Shown: positions 8,338 to 16,669, numbered from the stretch's first letter. The stretch is 46,868 bases of DNA from Bacillus spongiae (GCF_037120725.1 NZ_JBBAXC010000024.1:1-46868); one strand, 5' to 3'. The notes: generated by a model from the sequence alone, not told the origin. Numbers and translations: made by a program.

Positions 8338-8375
8338 AGGGGGTAAGAAGCCCCCAAAGTTCTTACCCTCTTTTC
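8338..8375 (+). terminator. terminator-like hairpin between ribozyme and glmS
   Basis: GGGTAAGAA (8341-8349) pairs with TTCTTACCC (8360-8368), followed by TCTTTTC. An alternative helix joins GGGGG (8339-8343) and CCCCC (8351-8355), so the two structures exclude one another. It could attenuate transcription or stabilise the cleaved 3' RNA. Confidence 0.5.
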
Positions 8376-8398
8376 TAATTATCGGGAGGAACTCATTT

Positions 8399-10201
8399 AT
8401 GTGTGGAATAGTTGGATATATTGGAAATCAAGATACAAAGGAAATTCTTTTAAAGGGCTTAGAAAAGCTAGAATATCGAGGATATGACTCGGCTGGTATT
8501 GCCATTCAAAATGCAGATGGTGTTCATGTATTTAAAGAAAAAGGCCGTATTTTGGACTTACGTAGCATTGTTGATGAGTCATGTAAAGCCAATACTGGTA
8601 TAGGACACACCCGTTGGGCGACACACGGTGTACCAAGCCATGAAAATGCTCACCCTCACCAAAGTACTTCTGGTCGTTTTACGATGGTGCATAATGGCGT
8701 TATCGAAAATTATAGCCACCTAAAACGTGAGTTTTTAAAGGATGTTTCCTTCAAGAGTGATACTGATACCGAAGTCATTGTCCAATTAATTGAAAAATTA
8801 GTGAACGAAGGGAATAAGGTTGAAGATGCTTTCAGTCAAGCACTAAAGCTATTAAAAGGGTCTTATGCAATTGCCTTAATTGACGCTGAAAACGAAGAAA
8901 CGATTTTTGTTGCGAAAAATAAGAGCCCGTTACTTGTTGGACTTGGAACAGACTTTAATGTCGTAGCAAGTGATGCGATGGCCATGTTACAAGTAACCGA
9001 TCAGTTTTTAGAGTTGATGGATAAAGAAATCGTGATTGTTACGAAAGAAAGTGTCACCATTCAAAACCTTGAAGGTGAAGTAGTGTCACGAGATCCGTTC
9101 ACAGCTGAGCTGGATGCTAGTGATATTGAAAAAGGCACATACCCTCATTATATGCTTAAAGAAATTGATGAGCAGCCCCTTGTTATTCGTAAAATTGTTC
9201 AAGCATACCAAGATGATCAAGGCAAGATGTCTATTGATCAGGACATTGTTGATGCTATGAATGATACGGACCGTGTATACATTGTGGCATGTGGTACGAG
9301 TTACCATGCTGGGCTTGTCGGGAAGCAGTTCATCGAAAAAATGGCAAATATTCCTGTTGAAGTTCATGTTGCAAGTGAATTTAGCTATAACATGCCTCTT
9401 CTTTCACAAAATCCACTCTTTATCTTTATCTCACAAAGTGGTGAAACAGCAGATAGCCGTGCAGTACTTGTTCGTGTAAAAGAGTTAGGTCATAAAGCCA
9501 TTACAATAACAAACGTTCCAGGATCTACTCTTTCCCGTGAATCGGACTATACGCTATTGCTACACGCAGGACCTGAAATTGCGGTTGCCTCAACAAAAGC
9601 CTATACAGCTCAACTGGCGGTTTTAGCGATTTTTGCTAGTGTAACAGCGGAATCACTCGGTAGAGATATTAGCCTAGATATTATACAAGAGCTTGGAATT
9701 GTAGCAAACGCTATGGAAGTTCTATGCGGAACGAAAGAAGAAATGGAGCAAATCGCTCGTGACTATTTAGCGACTACTCGTAATTGTTTCTTTATTGGTC
9801 GATCGATTGACTTCTTTGTTGGATTAGAAGGAGCATTAAAGCTGAAAGAAATCTCTTATATCCAAGCGGAAGGATTTGCTGGAGGAGAACTTAAGCATGG
9901 GACGATTGCTCTGATTGAAGAGGGAACGCCAATTATTGCTCTTGCAACACAAGAATCCGTGAACTTAGGAATTCGTGGAAATGTAAAAGAAGTTGTAGCT
10001 CGCGGAGCTAATCCATGTATTATCTCTATGAAAGGTTTAGAAGAAGAAGAGGATCGCTTCGTTATTCCAGAAGTAAGCCCAATGTTAACACCTCTTATCT
10101 CTGTAATCCCATTACAACTGATTTCTTACTATGCTGCTCTTCATCGTGATTGTGATGTTGATAAACCACGTAACTTAGCGAAGAGTGTTACAGTGGAATA
10201 G
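8399..10201 (+). CDS. glmS: glutamine-fructose-6-phosphate aminotransferase GlmS
   Basis: GlmS makes glucosamine-6-phosphate from fructose-6-phosphate and glutamine, the committed step to amino sugars. The 600-residue protein starts MCGIVGYIG, with Cys2 as the glutaminase nucleophile. The class II amidotransferase domain covers about residues 2-230 ([16 protein letters not shown]). Two SIS sugar-isomerase domains follow ([27 protein letters not shown]). The C-terminus KSVTVE is the canonical end recognised by Tn7-family TnsD. The start follows GGGAGGA. Expression is controlled by the upstream ribozyme. Confidence 0.98.
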   Translation: MCGIVGYIGNQDTKEILLKGLEKLEYRGYDSAGIAIQNADGVHVFKEKGRILDLRSIVDESCKANTGIGHTRWATHGVPSHENAHPHQSTSGRFTMVHNGVIENYSHLKREFLKDVSFKSDTDTEVIVQLIEKLVNEGNKVEDAFSQALKLLKGSYAIALIDAENEETIFVAKNKSPLLVGLGTDFNVVASDAMAMLQVTDQFLELMDKEIVIVTKESVTIQNLEGEVVSRDPFTAELDASDIEKGTYPHYMLKEIDEQPLVIRKIVQAYQDDQGKMSIDQDIVDAMNDTDRVYIVACGTSYHAGLVGKQFIEKMANIPVEVHVASEFSYNMPLLSQNPLFIFISQSGETADSRAVLVRVKELGHKAITITNVPGSTLSRESDYTLLLHAGPEIAVASTKAYTAQLAVLAIFASVTAESLGRDISLDIIQELGIVANAMEVLCGTKEEMEQIARDYLATTRNCFFIGRSIDFFVGLEGALKLKEISYIQAEGFAGGELKHGTIALIEEGTPIIALATQESVNLGIRGNVKEVVARGANPCIISMKGLEEEEDRFVIPEVSPMLTPLISVIPLQLISYYAALHRDCDVDKPRNLAKSVTVE

Positions 10202-10225
10202 GAGCTTAAGGAACGAGAGTTGTTA
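10172..10225 (+). other. probable attTn7-type attachment region (glmS 3' end)
   Basis: The last codons of glmS are the conserved target of Tn7-family elements, which insert about 20-25 bases past the stop codon. A TGT that could be an element terminus begins 20 bases after the stop, and a TnsA-like start follows at 10297. The assignment rests on position and remnants, not on an intact element. Confidence 0.45.
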
Positions 10226-10254
10226 TTGTGGCTTTGAAATAAAGTCGCGATGAT

Positions 10255-10296
10255 ACACCCCTTTTGGATAAAATTGTCTAAAGGGGGTGTTTTTTT
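10255..10296 (+). terminator. terminator after glmS
   Basis: ACACCCCTTT (10255-10264) pairs with AAGGGGGTGT (10281-10290), followed by a run of seven T. A similar hairpin with the same flank is found at 14843-14869. Confidence 0.85.
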
Positions 10297-10476
10297 ATGT
10301 CTAAAAGAAAAAGAACATCTAAATAAGAGAAGTGGATTAATGAAGGACGAGGGTCTGGTTTAGGGTCAGAATATAGGGATAAAGATACAATTAAGTTAAG
10401 CCAGGAACTCGATGAACTACTTAATCTATCTATTCAGGATAGGGAGATCCAAAATAAAAAAGAGTCCATAGAATAG
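10297..10476 (+). pseudogene. broken TnsA-like N-terminus joined to a Spo0E-like tail
   Basis: Reading from ATG 10297 gives MSKRKRTSK, an in-frame TAA, then EKWINEGRGSGLGSEYR, ending at TAG 10474-10476. The EGRG-x-G-x-G-x-(D/E)-Y pattern matches the N-terminus of the Tn7 endonuclease TnsA, which in Tn7 is the first gene inside the end nearest glmS and points away from glmS, exactly as here. The second half, KLSQELDELLNLSIQ, instead resembles the SQELD signature of Spo0E phosphatases. It therefore seems to be a deletion scar that joined two unrelated genes. It is too short to act as either. The match is by eye. Confidence 0.5.
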
Positions 10477-10484
10477 ACTCTTAA
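10452..10484 (-). terminator. terminator of the minus-strand gene at 10556
   Basis: AGAGTC (10461-10466) pairs with GACTCT (10476-10481). On the minus strand it is followed by a run of T, which suits the convergent gene ending at 10556. Confidence 0.65.
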
Positions 10485-10555
10485 AATCGAGAATTAATTT
10501 ACCTGTAACTCTTTCACTTTTCTATAAAATGTTATCTTTTTATCCCCTGTCGTAG

Positions 10556-11017
10556 TCAATGATTCTCATTATGAGCATCAAAAAGCATTAGATATGCAAT
10601 AAACTCAGGTGTTTCTTGATTAACATGAGATGTGTCGATTCCACGTTCGATATTCATATCAACTTTTAGTTCTTCGCAATTGGAGGTTATTGCATTTAAC
10701 TGGGATTCAATAATGACAAGTATTCTTTCATTATCAGATCTAATCCTCATATGATTGTAGTAATGATCACTTTTTTCATTTCTTACTACTTCATACGAAA
10801 TGAAATTTAAGTTATCCAAGTTAGGGTCGTTTATGTGTGCATTAATATAGTTAAAAATTGTCATTTTTAAGAAAATAGCTTCGGATTCTGATAATTCTGT
10901 TTCGGCAATATCTAATTTTTTTTGAAATGCGGAGATAACGTCATTAACTGATTGTAACGGTCGAATCTCATGGGAATATTGCTGCTTCAAATATGCATTG
11001 TAATCATCATGATCCAC
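10556..11017 (-). CDS. hypothetical protein
   Basis: I do not recognise this 153-residue acidic protein. It has no membrane segment, signal peptide or known motif. Predicted helices dominate the first half (SAFQKKLDIAETELSESEA). The start is supported by GAGGTGAT about eight bases upstream, and a terminator follows, so it looks like an expressed gene. It lies inside the accessory region behind glmS, overlapping by 31 bases the tail of a decayed reading frame upstream. Confidence 0.6.
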   Translation of the reverse strand: MDHDDYNAYLKQQYSHEIRPLQSVNDVISAFQKKLDIAETELSESEAIFLKMTIFNYINAHINDPNLDNLNFISYEVVRNEKSDHYYNHMRIRSDNERILVIIESQLNAITSNCEELKVDMNIERGIDTSHVNQETPEFIAYLMLFDAHNENH

Positions 11018-11540
11018 GTAATCACCTCATAAAAAAAAGAAATGAAAGATGCTCTAGAGAACATCTCGATATTATTACTATAGCGTATAATCGCATAGGG
11101 TACTTTAACTATACCAACAGTTACTTCTGATCTGTACCTTAGTTTCTTTAATTGAGCTTCTTGAATAAGCCATGATGTTTGCTGTGAATCAATAAGTATA
11201 AAGGTTTTTTGAATTGGCCATTGTCCAATAATATTCGAGAAACTCAACCAACCGGAGCTTGGTAAATATCCCATTAGACCAGAATCTGAGATTCATACTT
11301 CTGTTTCGCTTGTTGGTATATTTGCAGTGCCAAGATAAAGATTGTAAGCATTAGATACTACGTCAAAATTATAAGTTTTTGCTGGAAATGATTTATACCG
11401 TACGATTAAACACTGAACTGTTCATGATATCCATTTTACTAAACTTTATAGCATTAGCAGGCTTTGTCCCAACATAAGCTAAGTATACATAAACTCGAGA
11501 AGATCCAGAAGATGCTCTTATAAAAACTGGTGTAATCGTG
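10987..11540 (-). pseudogene. decayed gene of unknown function
   Basis: One protein can be followed through two lesions. The segment SSRVYVYLAYVGTKPANAI is in one frame. A shift near 11390 leads to SFPAKTYNFDVVSNAYNLYL, an in-frame TGA near 11293 follows, and the same frame continues as ISDSGLMGYLPSSGWLSFSN to about residue 185. No initiation site is seen at the upstream end, where a terminator hairpin (11550-11582) abuts, so it is also truncated. I do not recognise the family. Confidence 0.5.
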
Positions 11541-11549
11541 GTTATATCT

Positions 11550-11585
11550 AAAGGGATGTCTCAATTAAAGAGACATCCCTTTTGT
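11550..11585 (+). terminator. strong hairpin terminator
   Basis: AAAGGGATGTCT (11550-11561) pairs perfectly with AGACATCCCTTT (11571-11582), followed by TTGTTT. No intact plus-strand gene precedes it, so it probably belongs to a lost gene. Confidence 0.7.
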
Positions 11586-11640
11586 TTATTACTCACCAAA
11601 TTTGTGAATTTAAAATAACAGTGTACCGTTATAAAAAAAA

Positions 11641-11780
11641 TGTGTGTACAGTTATGTGTAAAGTCGTACGTATTTTAAAGTTTAACTGTTTTAGAATGGG
11701 TTTTTAATAAAATTGCACAGTTTTACCTTTTTGCGTATGATTTCACAGGTCGAAAACTGTTTAGGGACAATAAGTTGTTC
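11641..11780 (+). repeat. Tn7-end-like array of degenerate direct repeats
   Basis: Three similar segments lie in the same orientation: GTGTAAAGTCGTACG near 11656, TAATAAAATTGCACAGTTTT at 11705-11724, and GACAATAAGTTGTTCGG near 11766. The middle one closely resembles CAATAAAGTCGCACTGTTTA at 14822. Spacing of about 50-60 bases resembles TnsB-binding sites in a Tn7-family end. This is pattern matching by eye. Confidence 0.35.
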
Positions 11781-11799
11781 GGTTAGGAGGAAAAGTTTG

Positions 11800-11868
11800 T
11801 TGAATAAGCTTTTGGACAAGGATGTTTCGTATCGGAATCGGAGAATATGTATATTAAAGGGATTTTAA
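11800..11868 (+). pseudogene. short reading frame with strong RBS, possible transposition-gene remnant
   Basis: TTG 11800 follows TAGGAGG (11784-11790) and encodes only 22 residues, MNKLLDKDVSYRNRRI and six more, before TAA. The good ribosome binding site in front of so short a frame suggests the 5' end of a deleted gene. NKLL-x-D-x-x-YR vaguely recalls the start of TnsB-like transposases, but the match is too short to rely on. Confidence 0.25.
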
Positions 11869-11922
11869 GGATGATAGGCGAATATTGATTTTTATAAAAG
11901 AAATGTTAGGGGGAGTAGAAAT

Positions 11923-12384
11923 ATGCAAAAGGTAGTTGAAGGAATTAATCATTATATAAAATGGTTACCTGAAGAGTATAACTCAATGTCTGAAAAGGAA
12001 ATTTCTGCTCGACCATTACCAAATAAATGGTCTAAAAAAGAGATTTTAGGACATCTCTGTGACTCTGCGATAAACAATATGGAAAGGTTTATAAAAATTC
12101 AATATGAAGAAACCGTGTATGTTATCCAATCATATAATCAAGACCAATGGGTAATGGCTCAGAATTATCAAGGTCGACCACTTGATGAAATAGTAAACCT
12201 TTTTCAAACATTAAATCAGCAAATTGTTAATATAGTTAAAAATATTCCTAACGAAAAGCTATCCTCCCTTTGTGACATAGGAAATAATCAACAGAAGACA
12301 CTAGGGTGGCTTATACAAGATTATTTTGATCATATGGAACACCATATTCACAATCAAATTATAACTAAAAATGACGACATATAA
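11923..12384 (+). CDS. DinB/YfiT-type four-helix protein
   Basis: This 153-residue protein has the DinB superfamily layout: WSKKEILGHLCDSAINNMERF near residues 45-65 and YFDHMEHHIHNQI near the C-terminus. These supply the histidines that usually bind a divalent metal, often nickel or zinc. Family members act in thiol-dependent chemistry or stress responses, but the substrate here cannot be deduced. The start follows GGGGGAG. It stands alone in the accessory region behind glmS. Confidence 0.75.
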   Translation: MQKVVEGINHYIKWLPEEYNSMSEKEISARPLPNKWSKKEILGHLCDSAINNMERFIKIQYEETVYVIQSYNQDQWVMAQNYQGRPLDEIVNLFQTLNQQIVNIVKNIPNEKLSSLCDIGNNQQKTLGWLIQDYFDHMEHHIHNQIITKNDDI

Positions 12385-12480
12385 TTTAGTTCTTATTTAA
12401 GAAAAAGACGCTATTGTTGAATAACAGGTTACTGCAATTCATCTTATTAGAAAAAAAGAATAGTAAGGAGTTAGTAAGTT

Positions 12481-12831
12481 ATGTCCAAAAATATTTTATG
12501 GATAATATTAATAATGTCTCTGTTATCAGGCTGCATGGGTACACCTAAAACGAATGTAGAAATTGAATGGTCTGACACTATTATGTGGGATGGAATTAAA
12601 TATAACCATATGAATAAGGACGAAAATAATGTAACAGAGAAAGAATTAGGAGAAAAATTAGGAGAAATTAAATTTTCAGTTGTAGGAAGCAAAGAAGAAG
12701 ATAATTCAAATTATCAGTTAAAAGATAAAGAAGCTACTAAAGTTGCCAAAGGAACAGAAGTATATTTATTAAAGGGTGTAAAATTAAAAGAAAAAATCGT
12801 TGTAAATCATAAAATCTATATAGCCGAATAA
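12481..12831 (+). CDS. small lipoprotein of unknown function
   Basis: The 116-residue protein has a hydrophobic signal followed by the lipobox LSGC at residues 15-18, so Cys18 should be lipidated after signal peptidase II cleavage. The mature part is charged and soluble (EIEWSDTIMWDGIKYNH). AAGGAG lies upstream of the ATG. Similar small lipoproteins occur in Bacillus, but I cannot assign a role. Confidence 0.7.
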   Translation: MSKNILWIILIMSLLSGCMGTPKTNVEIEWSDTIMWDGIKYNHMNKDENNVTEKELGEKLGEIKFSVVGSKEEDNSNYQLKDKEATKVAKGTEVYLLKGVKLKEKIVVNHKIYIAE

Positions 12832-13111
12832 TGATTAGTATTTTATGAACAATAAAGAGATAGATTGCTACTTTATTATTACAGGTAGTAAGGAATAGAA
12901 AGCTATACGGCTGAATTACTTTTAAATGGAAAGAGGGAGTTACTAAAAAACGACTTAGAAGGGCCTATAGATGCTAGACACTGAATTGGATTAAATGATT
13001 GTTCCAAGTTGTTCATATTTTTATGGATTTTTGAAATAATTCTTATAAAATAAAAAGCTCTCGACAATCATTAGGTACTGTAAGGGCTTTTGCCTATTTT
13101 CTAATATTAAT
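12832..13111. other. intergenic region without recognised gene
   Basis: No intact coding region is seen. An imperfect hairpin around AAAAGC (13051) and GGCTTTT (13084) may be an old terminator. Confidence 0.4.
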
Positions 13112-13309
13112 TTAATCTAACTCGTTTTTCGACTTTTCTACCCTTGTTATGTCCTCCACCCTTTGGATCTGCAGTCTAAGGTAATGTTTTTGCCTCCAAC
13201 TCACTTCAAGCGTATTTACACCGTTTGTTAGCAATTGATGGGCTTCCCAATAGAAACTATAATGCTTGAAGAGTTGGTCATCCAAGATGAAATGGGTTAT
13301 TTGCCTTGA
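13112..13309 (-). pseudogene. C-terminal gene fragment, unknown
   Basis: The minus strand is open for about 65 codons ending at TAA 13112, with protein-like composition (FKHYSFYWEAHQLLTNGVN, VSWRQKHYLRLQIQRVED). There is no start codon or ribosome binding site at its upstream end, which is closed by an in-frame stop. It looks like the 3' end of a truncated gene. Confidence 0.4.
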
Positions 13310-13321
13310 ATTTTAAAAAAA

Positions 13322-13352
13322 TTGACTTTCAAGTTACTATTAGGTATATACT
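13322..13352 (+). promoter_or_regulatory. MerR-type promoter with 19-bp spacer upstream of MATE gene
   Basis: TTGACT (13322-13327) and TATACT (13347-13352) are separated by 19 bases, the over-long spacing characteristic of MerR-activated promoters. The spacer CAAGTTACTATTAGGTA is weakly dyadic. No MerR gene lies nearby. Confidence 0.5.
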
Positions 13353-13387
13353 TTCTTTTGTAATGAATTACAGGAGGAATGATACAA

Positions 13388-14740
13388 GTGGTTGAAACAC
13401 ATGAAGGTTTAAAAAATCAACCAGTTAAAAAAGTATTTATAAATTATTTTTTTCCATCGTTATTTGGGTTGATGCTAATGTCGGTGAATATCCTGGCTGA
13501 TGGTGTGTTTATCGGTAACGGAGTGGGATCAGATGGGCTTGCTGGTGTAAACCTTGCTATTCCGTTGTTCTCACTTATTTTCTCGATTTCCTTGTGGATT
13601 GGCATTGGTGGGGGAACGATGTATTCGGTGAATATTGGAGAAGGGGAAGTGGCGAAGGCAAGGAGTGTATTTTCGCTAGCCACAACTAGTTTAATGGCTC
13701 TGATATTAATTACAGGTGTCATCGGATACTTTAATGTTAAAGAAATTGCGTATTTGTTGGGAGCTAATGCTGATACTCTCTCTTTTACGGTCGAATACTT
13801 AGAGGTATTGTTTCTGCTTGGTTGGATCATAGCTTTACAGCAGTTAATTAGTATCTTTGTCCGCAATGATGGCAGTCCTACTTTATCAATGGTTGCCCTC
13901 GGCATGACTGCAATTGTTAATATTGGCTTAAATTATTATATGATATTTATTTTAGAGCTAGGGGTGTTCGGTGCTGCGCTTGCCACTGTCCTTGCAAGCT
14001 TAATTGGTTTAATTGTGCTCTTGCTCCATTTTTTCAAGAAGTACACGAATTTACGTAAGCTCTCGTTCCAGTGGTCATGGAAAATGTTGAGAAGAATTTT
14101 CCTAATTGGATTTCCAAGTTTTTTTTCTGAAGCAGGTACGCTTGTTTTTATGGCTGGTTACAATTTAACGATTGTAGGTTTACTTGGAACGGACGGAGTG
14201 GCTGCTTTCTCAGTCGTTAACTATTTGCACGGCTTCTTGTTCCTATCATTTTTTGGAATTGAGTCGGCACTTCAGCCAATGATTAGTTATTATCATGGTG
14301 CAAAAGAAAAAGGACGTATAATAGAGAGTTTGAAGATTGGTGAGAAGGCTTCCTTCACCTTAGGGTTGTTTCTGCTTATTGTCGGATTTGTTACTGCTCC
14401 TATCCTGGTTTCGCTCTTCGGTTTAGAATCCGAAGAGGTCCGCAAACTTGCAATTCAGGGAATACGCTTGTTTTTCATTGGGTATGTATTTCTTGGTTTT
14501 AATTTTGTCTATATGACATATTTTCAATCGATAGGTGAGATTCGCAAATCTACAATTATAATCTTTTTACGCAGTTTCTTCTTTCTATTGCTTCTACTGT
14601 GGCTATTACCAAAACTCATCGGCATAGCAGGTGTCTGGCTTGCAGTACCACTGGCGGAAATACTCGTTGCACTACTGCTTGTCTTTTTTACGAGAAAGCA
14701 CGTAATGATGCAAACTGGACAAAGAAATTCCTCTGTTTAA
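13388..14740 (+). CDS. MATE family multidrug efflux transporter
   Basis: The roughly 450-residue protein has about twelve hydrophobic helices and a MATE/MepA-like arrangement (NILADGVFIGNGVGSDGLAG near residue 35, ADTLSFTVEYLEV, FLSFFGIESALQPMISYYHG). It should export cationic drugs or dyes in exchange for sodium or protons. An in-frame ATG at 13379 is only one base from AGGAGG and cannot be used well; GTG 13388, ten bases away, is the likelier start. The upstream promoter has the spacing of MerR-regulated exporters, so expression may be drug-induced. Confidence 0.85.
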   Translation: MVETHEGLKNQPVKKVFINYFFPSLFGLMLMSVNILADGVFIGNGVGSDGLAGVNLAIPLFSLIFSISLWIGIGGGTMYSVNIGEGEVAKARSVFSLATTSLMALILITGVIGYFNVKEIAYLLGANADTLSFTVEYLEVLFLLGWIIALQQLISIFVRNDGSPTLSMVALGMTAIVNIGLNYYMIFILELGVFGAALATVLASLIGLIVLLLHFFKKYTNLRKLSFQWSWKMLRRIFLIGFPSFFSEAGTLVFMAGYNLTIVGLLGTDGVAAFSVVNYLHGFLFLSFFGIESALQPMISYYHGAKEKGRIIESLKIGEKASFTLGLFLLIVGFVTAPILVSLFGLESEEVRKLAIQGIRLFFIGYVFLGFNFVYMTYFQSIGEIRKSTIIIFLRSFFFLLLLLWLLPKLIGIAGVWLAVPLAEILVALLLVFFTRKHVMMQTGQRNSSV

Positions 14741-14807
14741 GCGCTGTTAAAGCTAATAGTTATTGGAAGTATGCAATGTTAAGAATTAATTGGGAATTAA
14801 AAGCAAG

Positions 14808-14870
14808 ATTTAATTGTTTTTCAATAAAGTCGCACTGTTTAACCCCTTTAGATATGTTATCTAAAGGGGA
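14808..14870 (+). repeat. copy of the glmS-downstream element (TnsB-like site plus hairpin)
   Basis: TTCAATAAAGTCGC at 14820-14833 is followed by ACCCCTTT and a perfect 12-bp stem, CCCCTTTAGATA (14843-14854) with TATCTAAAGGGG (14858-14869). The same order is found after glmS at 10234-10290 (TGAAATAAAGTCGC, then ACCCCTTTTGGATA and TCTAAAGGGG). CAATAAAGTC is also the core I recall for TnsB sites in the right end of Tn7. The hairpin may also end transcripts of the neighbouring genes. Confidence 0.45.
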
Positions 14871-14909
14871 TTTCCGTTAAACTTGTGTATTAATACAAGT
14901 CTAGTAATC

Positions 14910-16541
14910 TCATTCGAAAAATTCTTTTACTTGTTGGTACATATAATTTTTATTTAACCAGAGGGCTTGCTTGACCATATAATTATCTGTCAAAATATCT
15001 TTCATATCCTCAGGTCTATTCTGCCAAATTGCAGGAGAGGGTAGTAAATCTGAATTTATACTTTCATGATAATCCGACTCCCCAGCTGAAGGTCGAATGT
15101 GAAGTATCTGAGGACCACTCACTTGGCTCGGCAGGTTGTTCTCTATTTCGTAACCTTTCTTATTTTTGGCACTTATCTTTACACATTTAAACGTTAACTC
15201 GACACCACTAATGAGAGCTTGTTTAATTAATTCCCATGTTTTTTTTACTGTACCCATGAGTTCGTTTTCTGGCATATACCAAAACTTTGCACCTTTAAAT
15301 ATCTCCCCTTCTGGTGTTTTCTCGTAAACGACTAATAAGAATTTTGTTGTGGAAAGATAGTCATACACTCGAGTATCTTCCCAATCAAGGGTACTAATAT
15401 CTTTAATAAAGCTAACATCCGATCCAAGTTTAAAGCCTTGAGTTGTGAGTCTTCTTTCGGATGCTTTCTTTCTCTGATTTGATGCTACGGTAATTATTTT
15501 TACAGCAATTCCAGCTTTCTTAAACTCATCTGTTTTTTCTAAATCACCTTTTAGATTAAACATCTTCTGTGCAATTAGCCGTGAACTTGCTTTGTCATTC
15601 TTTTTTTTAATTCTAACATCAAATTTTTCTGCTAAGCTTTTTTTATCCATATTGTAGAACGGTTTAAACTGATCAAGAATGATTTGTTCAAACGTTTTGT
15701 GTTTTAACTCGGATAAATTTTTTATGACATGCTCTTCAGTATCAAATTGTTTAGCATCAATTTTTTTATGTAATTCAGGATAGTCACTTTGATAAGAAGC
15801 GTAAGTTATTGAACTCTTTAATTCTCCCTGTACAATTCGCTTCGTAATTTCCTTCATATACGTTGGCCTTAAAGAAAAAGCTCGTCTATGTGCTTTCTTA
15901 TCACTAAACGGTTGTGTTGTTTGGTTCTCTGCAGTTTTACTTCCTTTGGTCACTGCCCCAAGGTATTGTGTCATACCTTCGGAAATGTCCTCAGCCCTCC
16001 CCTGTCGAATCATATTCATTATAATGTTCCAATCATTCTCAATGATTGCCCAATCATCGTCTAATAAGTCTTTCAAATTAAAAAGAATAGAGTGGGTTAT
16101 TAAGAAATCTGGGTAGGTTGGGTATTCCTTTCCTTCGAATTGTAAATAATCAACTGGATTATATTTATACAACATTAGTTCTACAAGCTTTGACTTTTTT
16201 AAAAAGGAAGAATTCTGGAAATCCCTCTTGTGTTCTTCATTAAAATCAAAAATGTTAAGAACTAGTCTTTCTTTGGCACCCCAAGAATTTTCGGTTCTGA
16301 AAAATTTAAGCCCAGCACATTTGAGTTCTACACCTAGATTATTGAAATCAGCCTCAGGTCGACTGTTATTCGCTAGCCCGAACCAATCTTTTTCAATTGC
16401 ATTTCCAAGCCAACCTTTATTTCTTGGACTAGCATACCACTTATCGACATTCTCCTGTGTGACAAGCTCCTTTATCATTTTACCAACGGCAGCTTCACCA
16501 CGTTCTTTTACCTCTCGAATTGTTTTATATTCTCTATCCAT
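14910..16541 (-). CDS. Sau3AI/MutH-family type II restriction endonuclease (GATC type)
   Basis: The protein (543 residues from ATG 16541) has the MutH/Sau3AI catalytic signature near its N-terminus: Glu50 in NAIEKDWFG, then Asp65-x6-Glu72-x-Lys74 in ADFNNLGVELK. Sau3AI (489 residues) has a second, inactive MutH-like domain, and the extra length here suits that plan. The frame is open to a TTG 13 codons further up, but AGGGAGA lies just before ATG 16541. No DNA methyltransferase is encoded nearby, although Sau3AI-type enzymes normally pair with one. A broken Xre regulator lies divergently upstream. The GATC specificity is inferred from the family. Confidence 0.75.
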   Translation of the reverse strand: MDREYKTIREVKERGEAAVGKMIKELVTQENVDKWYASPRNKGWLGNAIEKDWFGLANNSRPEADFNNLGVELKCAGLKFFRTENSWGAKERLVLNIFDFNEEHKRDFQNSSFLKKSKLVELMLYKYNPVDYLQFEGKEYPTYPDFLITHSILFNLKDLLDDDWAIIENDWNIIMNMIRQGRAEDISEGMTQYLGAVTKGSKTAENQTTQPFSDKKAHRRAFSLRPTYMKEITKRIVQGELKSSITYASYQSDYPELHKKIDAKQFDTEEHVIKNLSELKHKTFEQIILDQFKPFYNMDKKSLAEKFDVRIKKKNDKASSRLIAQKMFNLKGDLEKTDEFKKAGIAVKIITVASNQRKKASERRLTTQGFKLGSDVSFIKDISTLDWEDTRVYDYLSTTKFLLVVYEKTPEGEIFKGAKFWYMPENELMGTVKKTWELIKQALISGVELTFKCVKISAKNKKGYEIENNLPSQVSGPQILHIRPSAGESDYHESINSDLLPSPAIWQNRPEDMKDILTDNYMVKQALWLNKNYMYQQVKEFFE

Positions 16542-16669
16542 CGTTATCTCCCTAATAGAAAATTCTAATTTTTTGTTCAAATTAATTATAAATTACCTTC
16601 AATTTTTTGTCTGTATAGGTTATAACAAACCAATAAAACAATGAAGCATTCCAGGAGGGAGCAAAAAGT

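Noticed and set aside
10297-10476. A functional small Spo0E phosphatase
   Set aside because: The SQELD motif is present, but an in-frame stop separates it from the only start codon, and the N-terminal half is not Spo0E-like.
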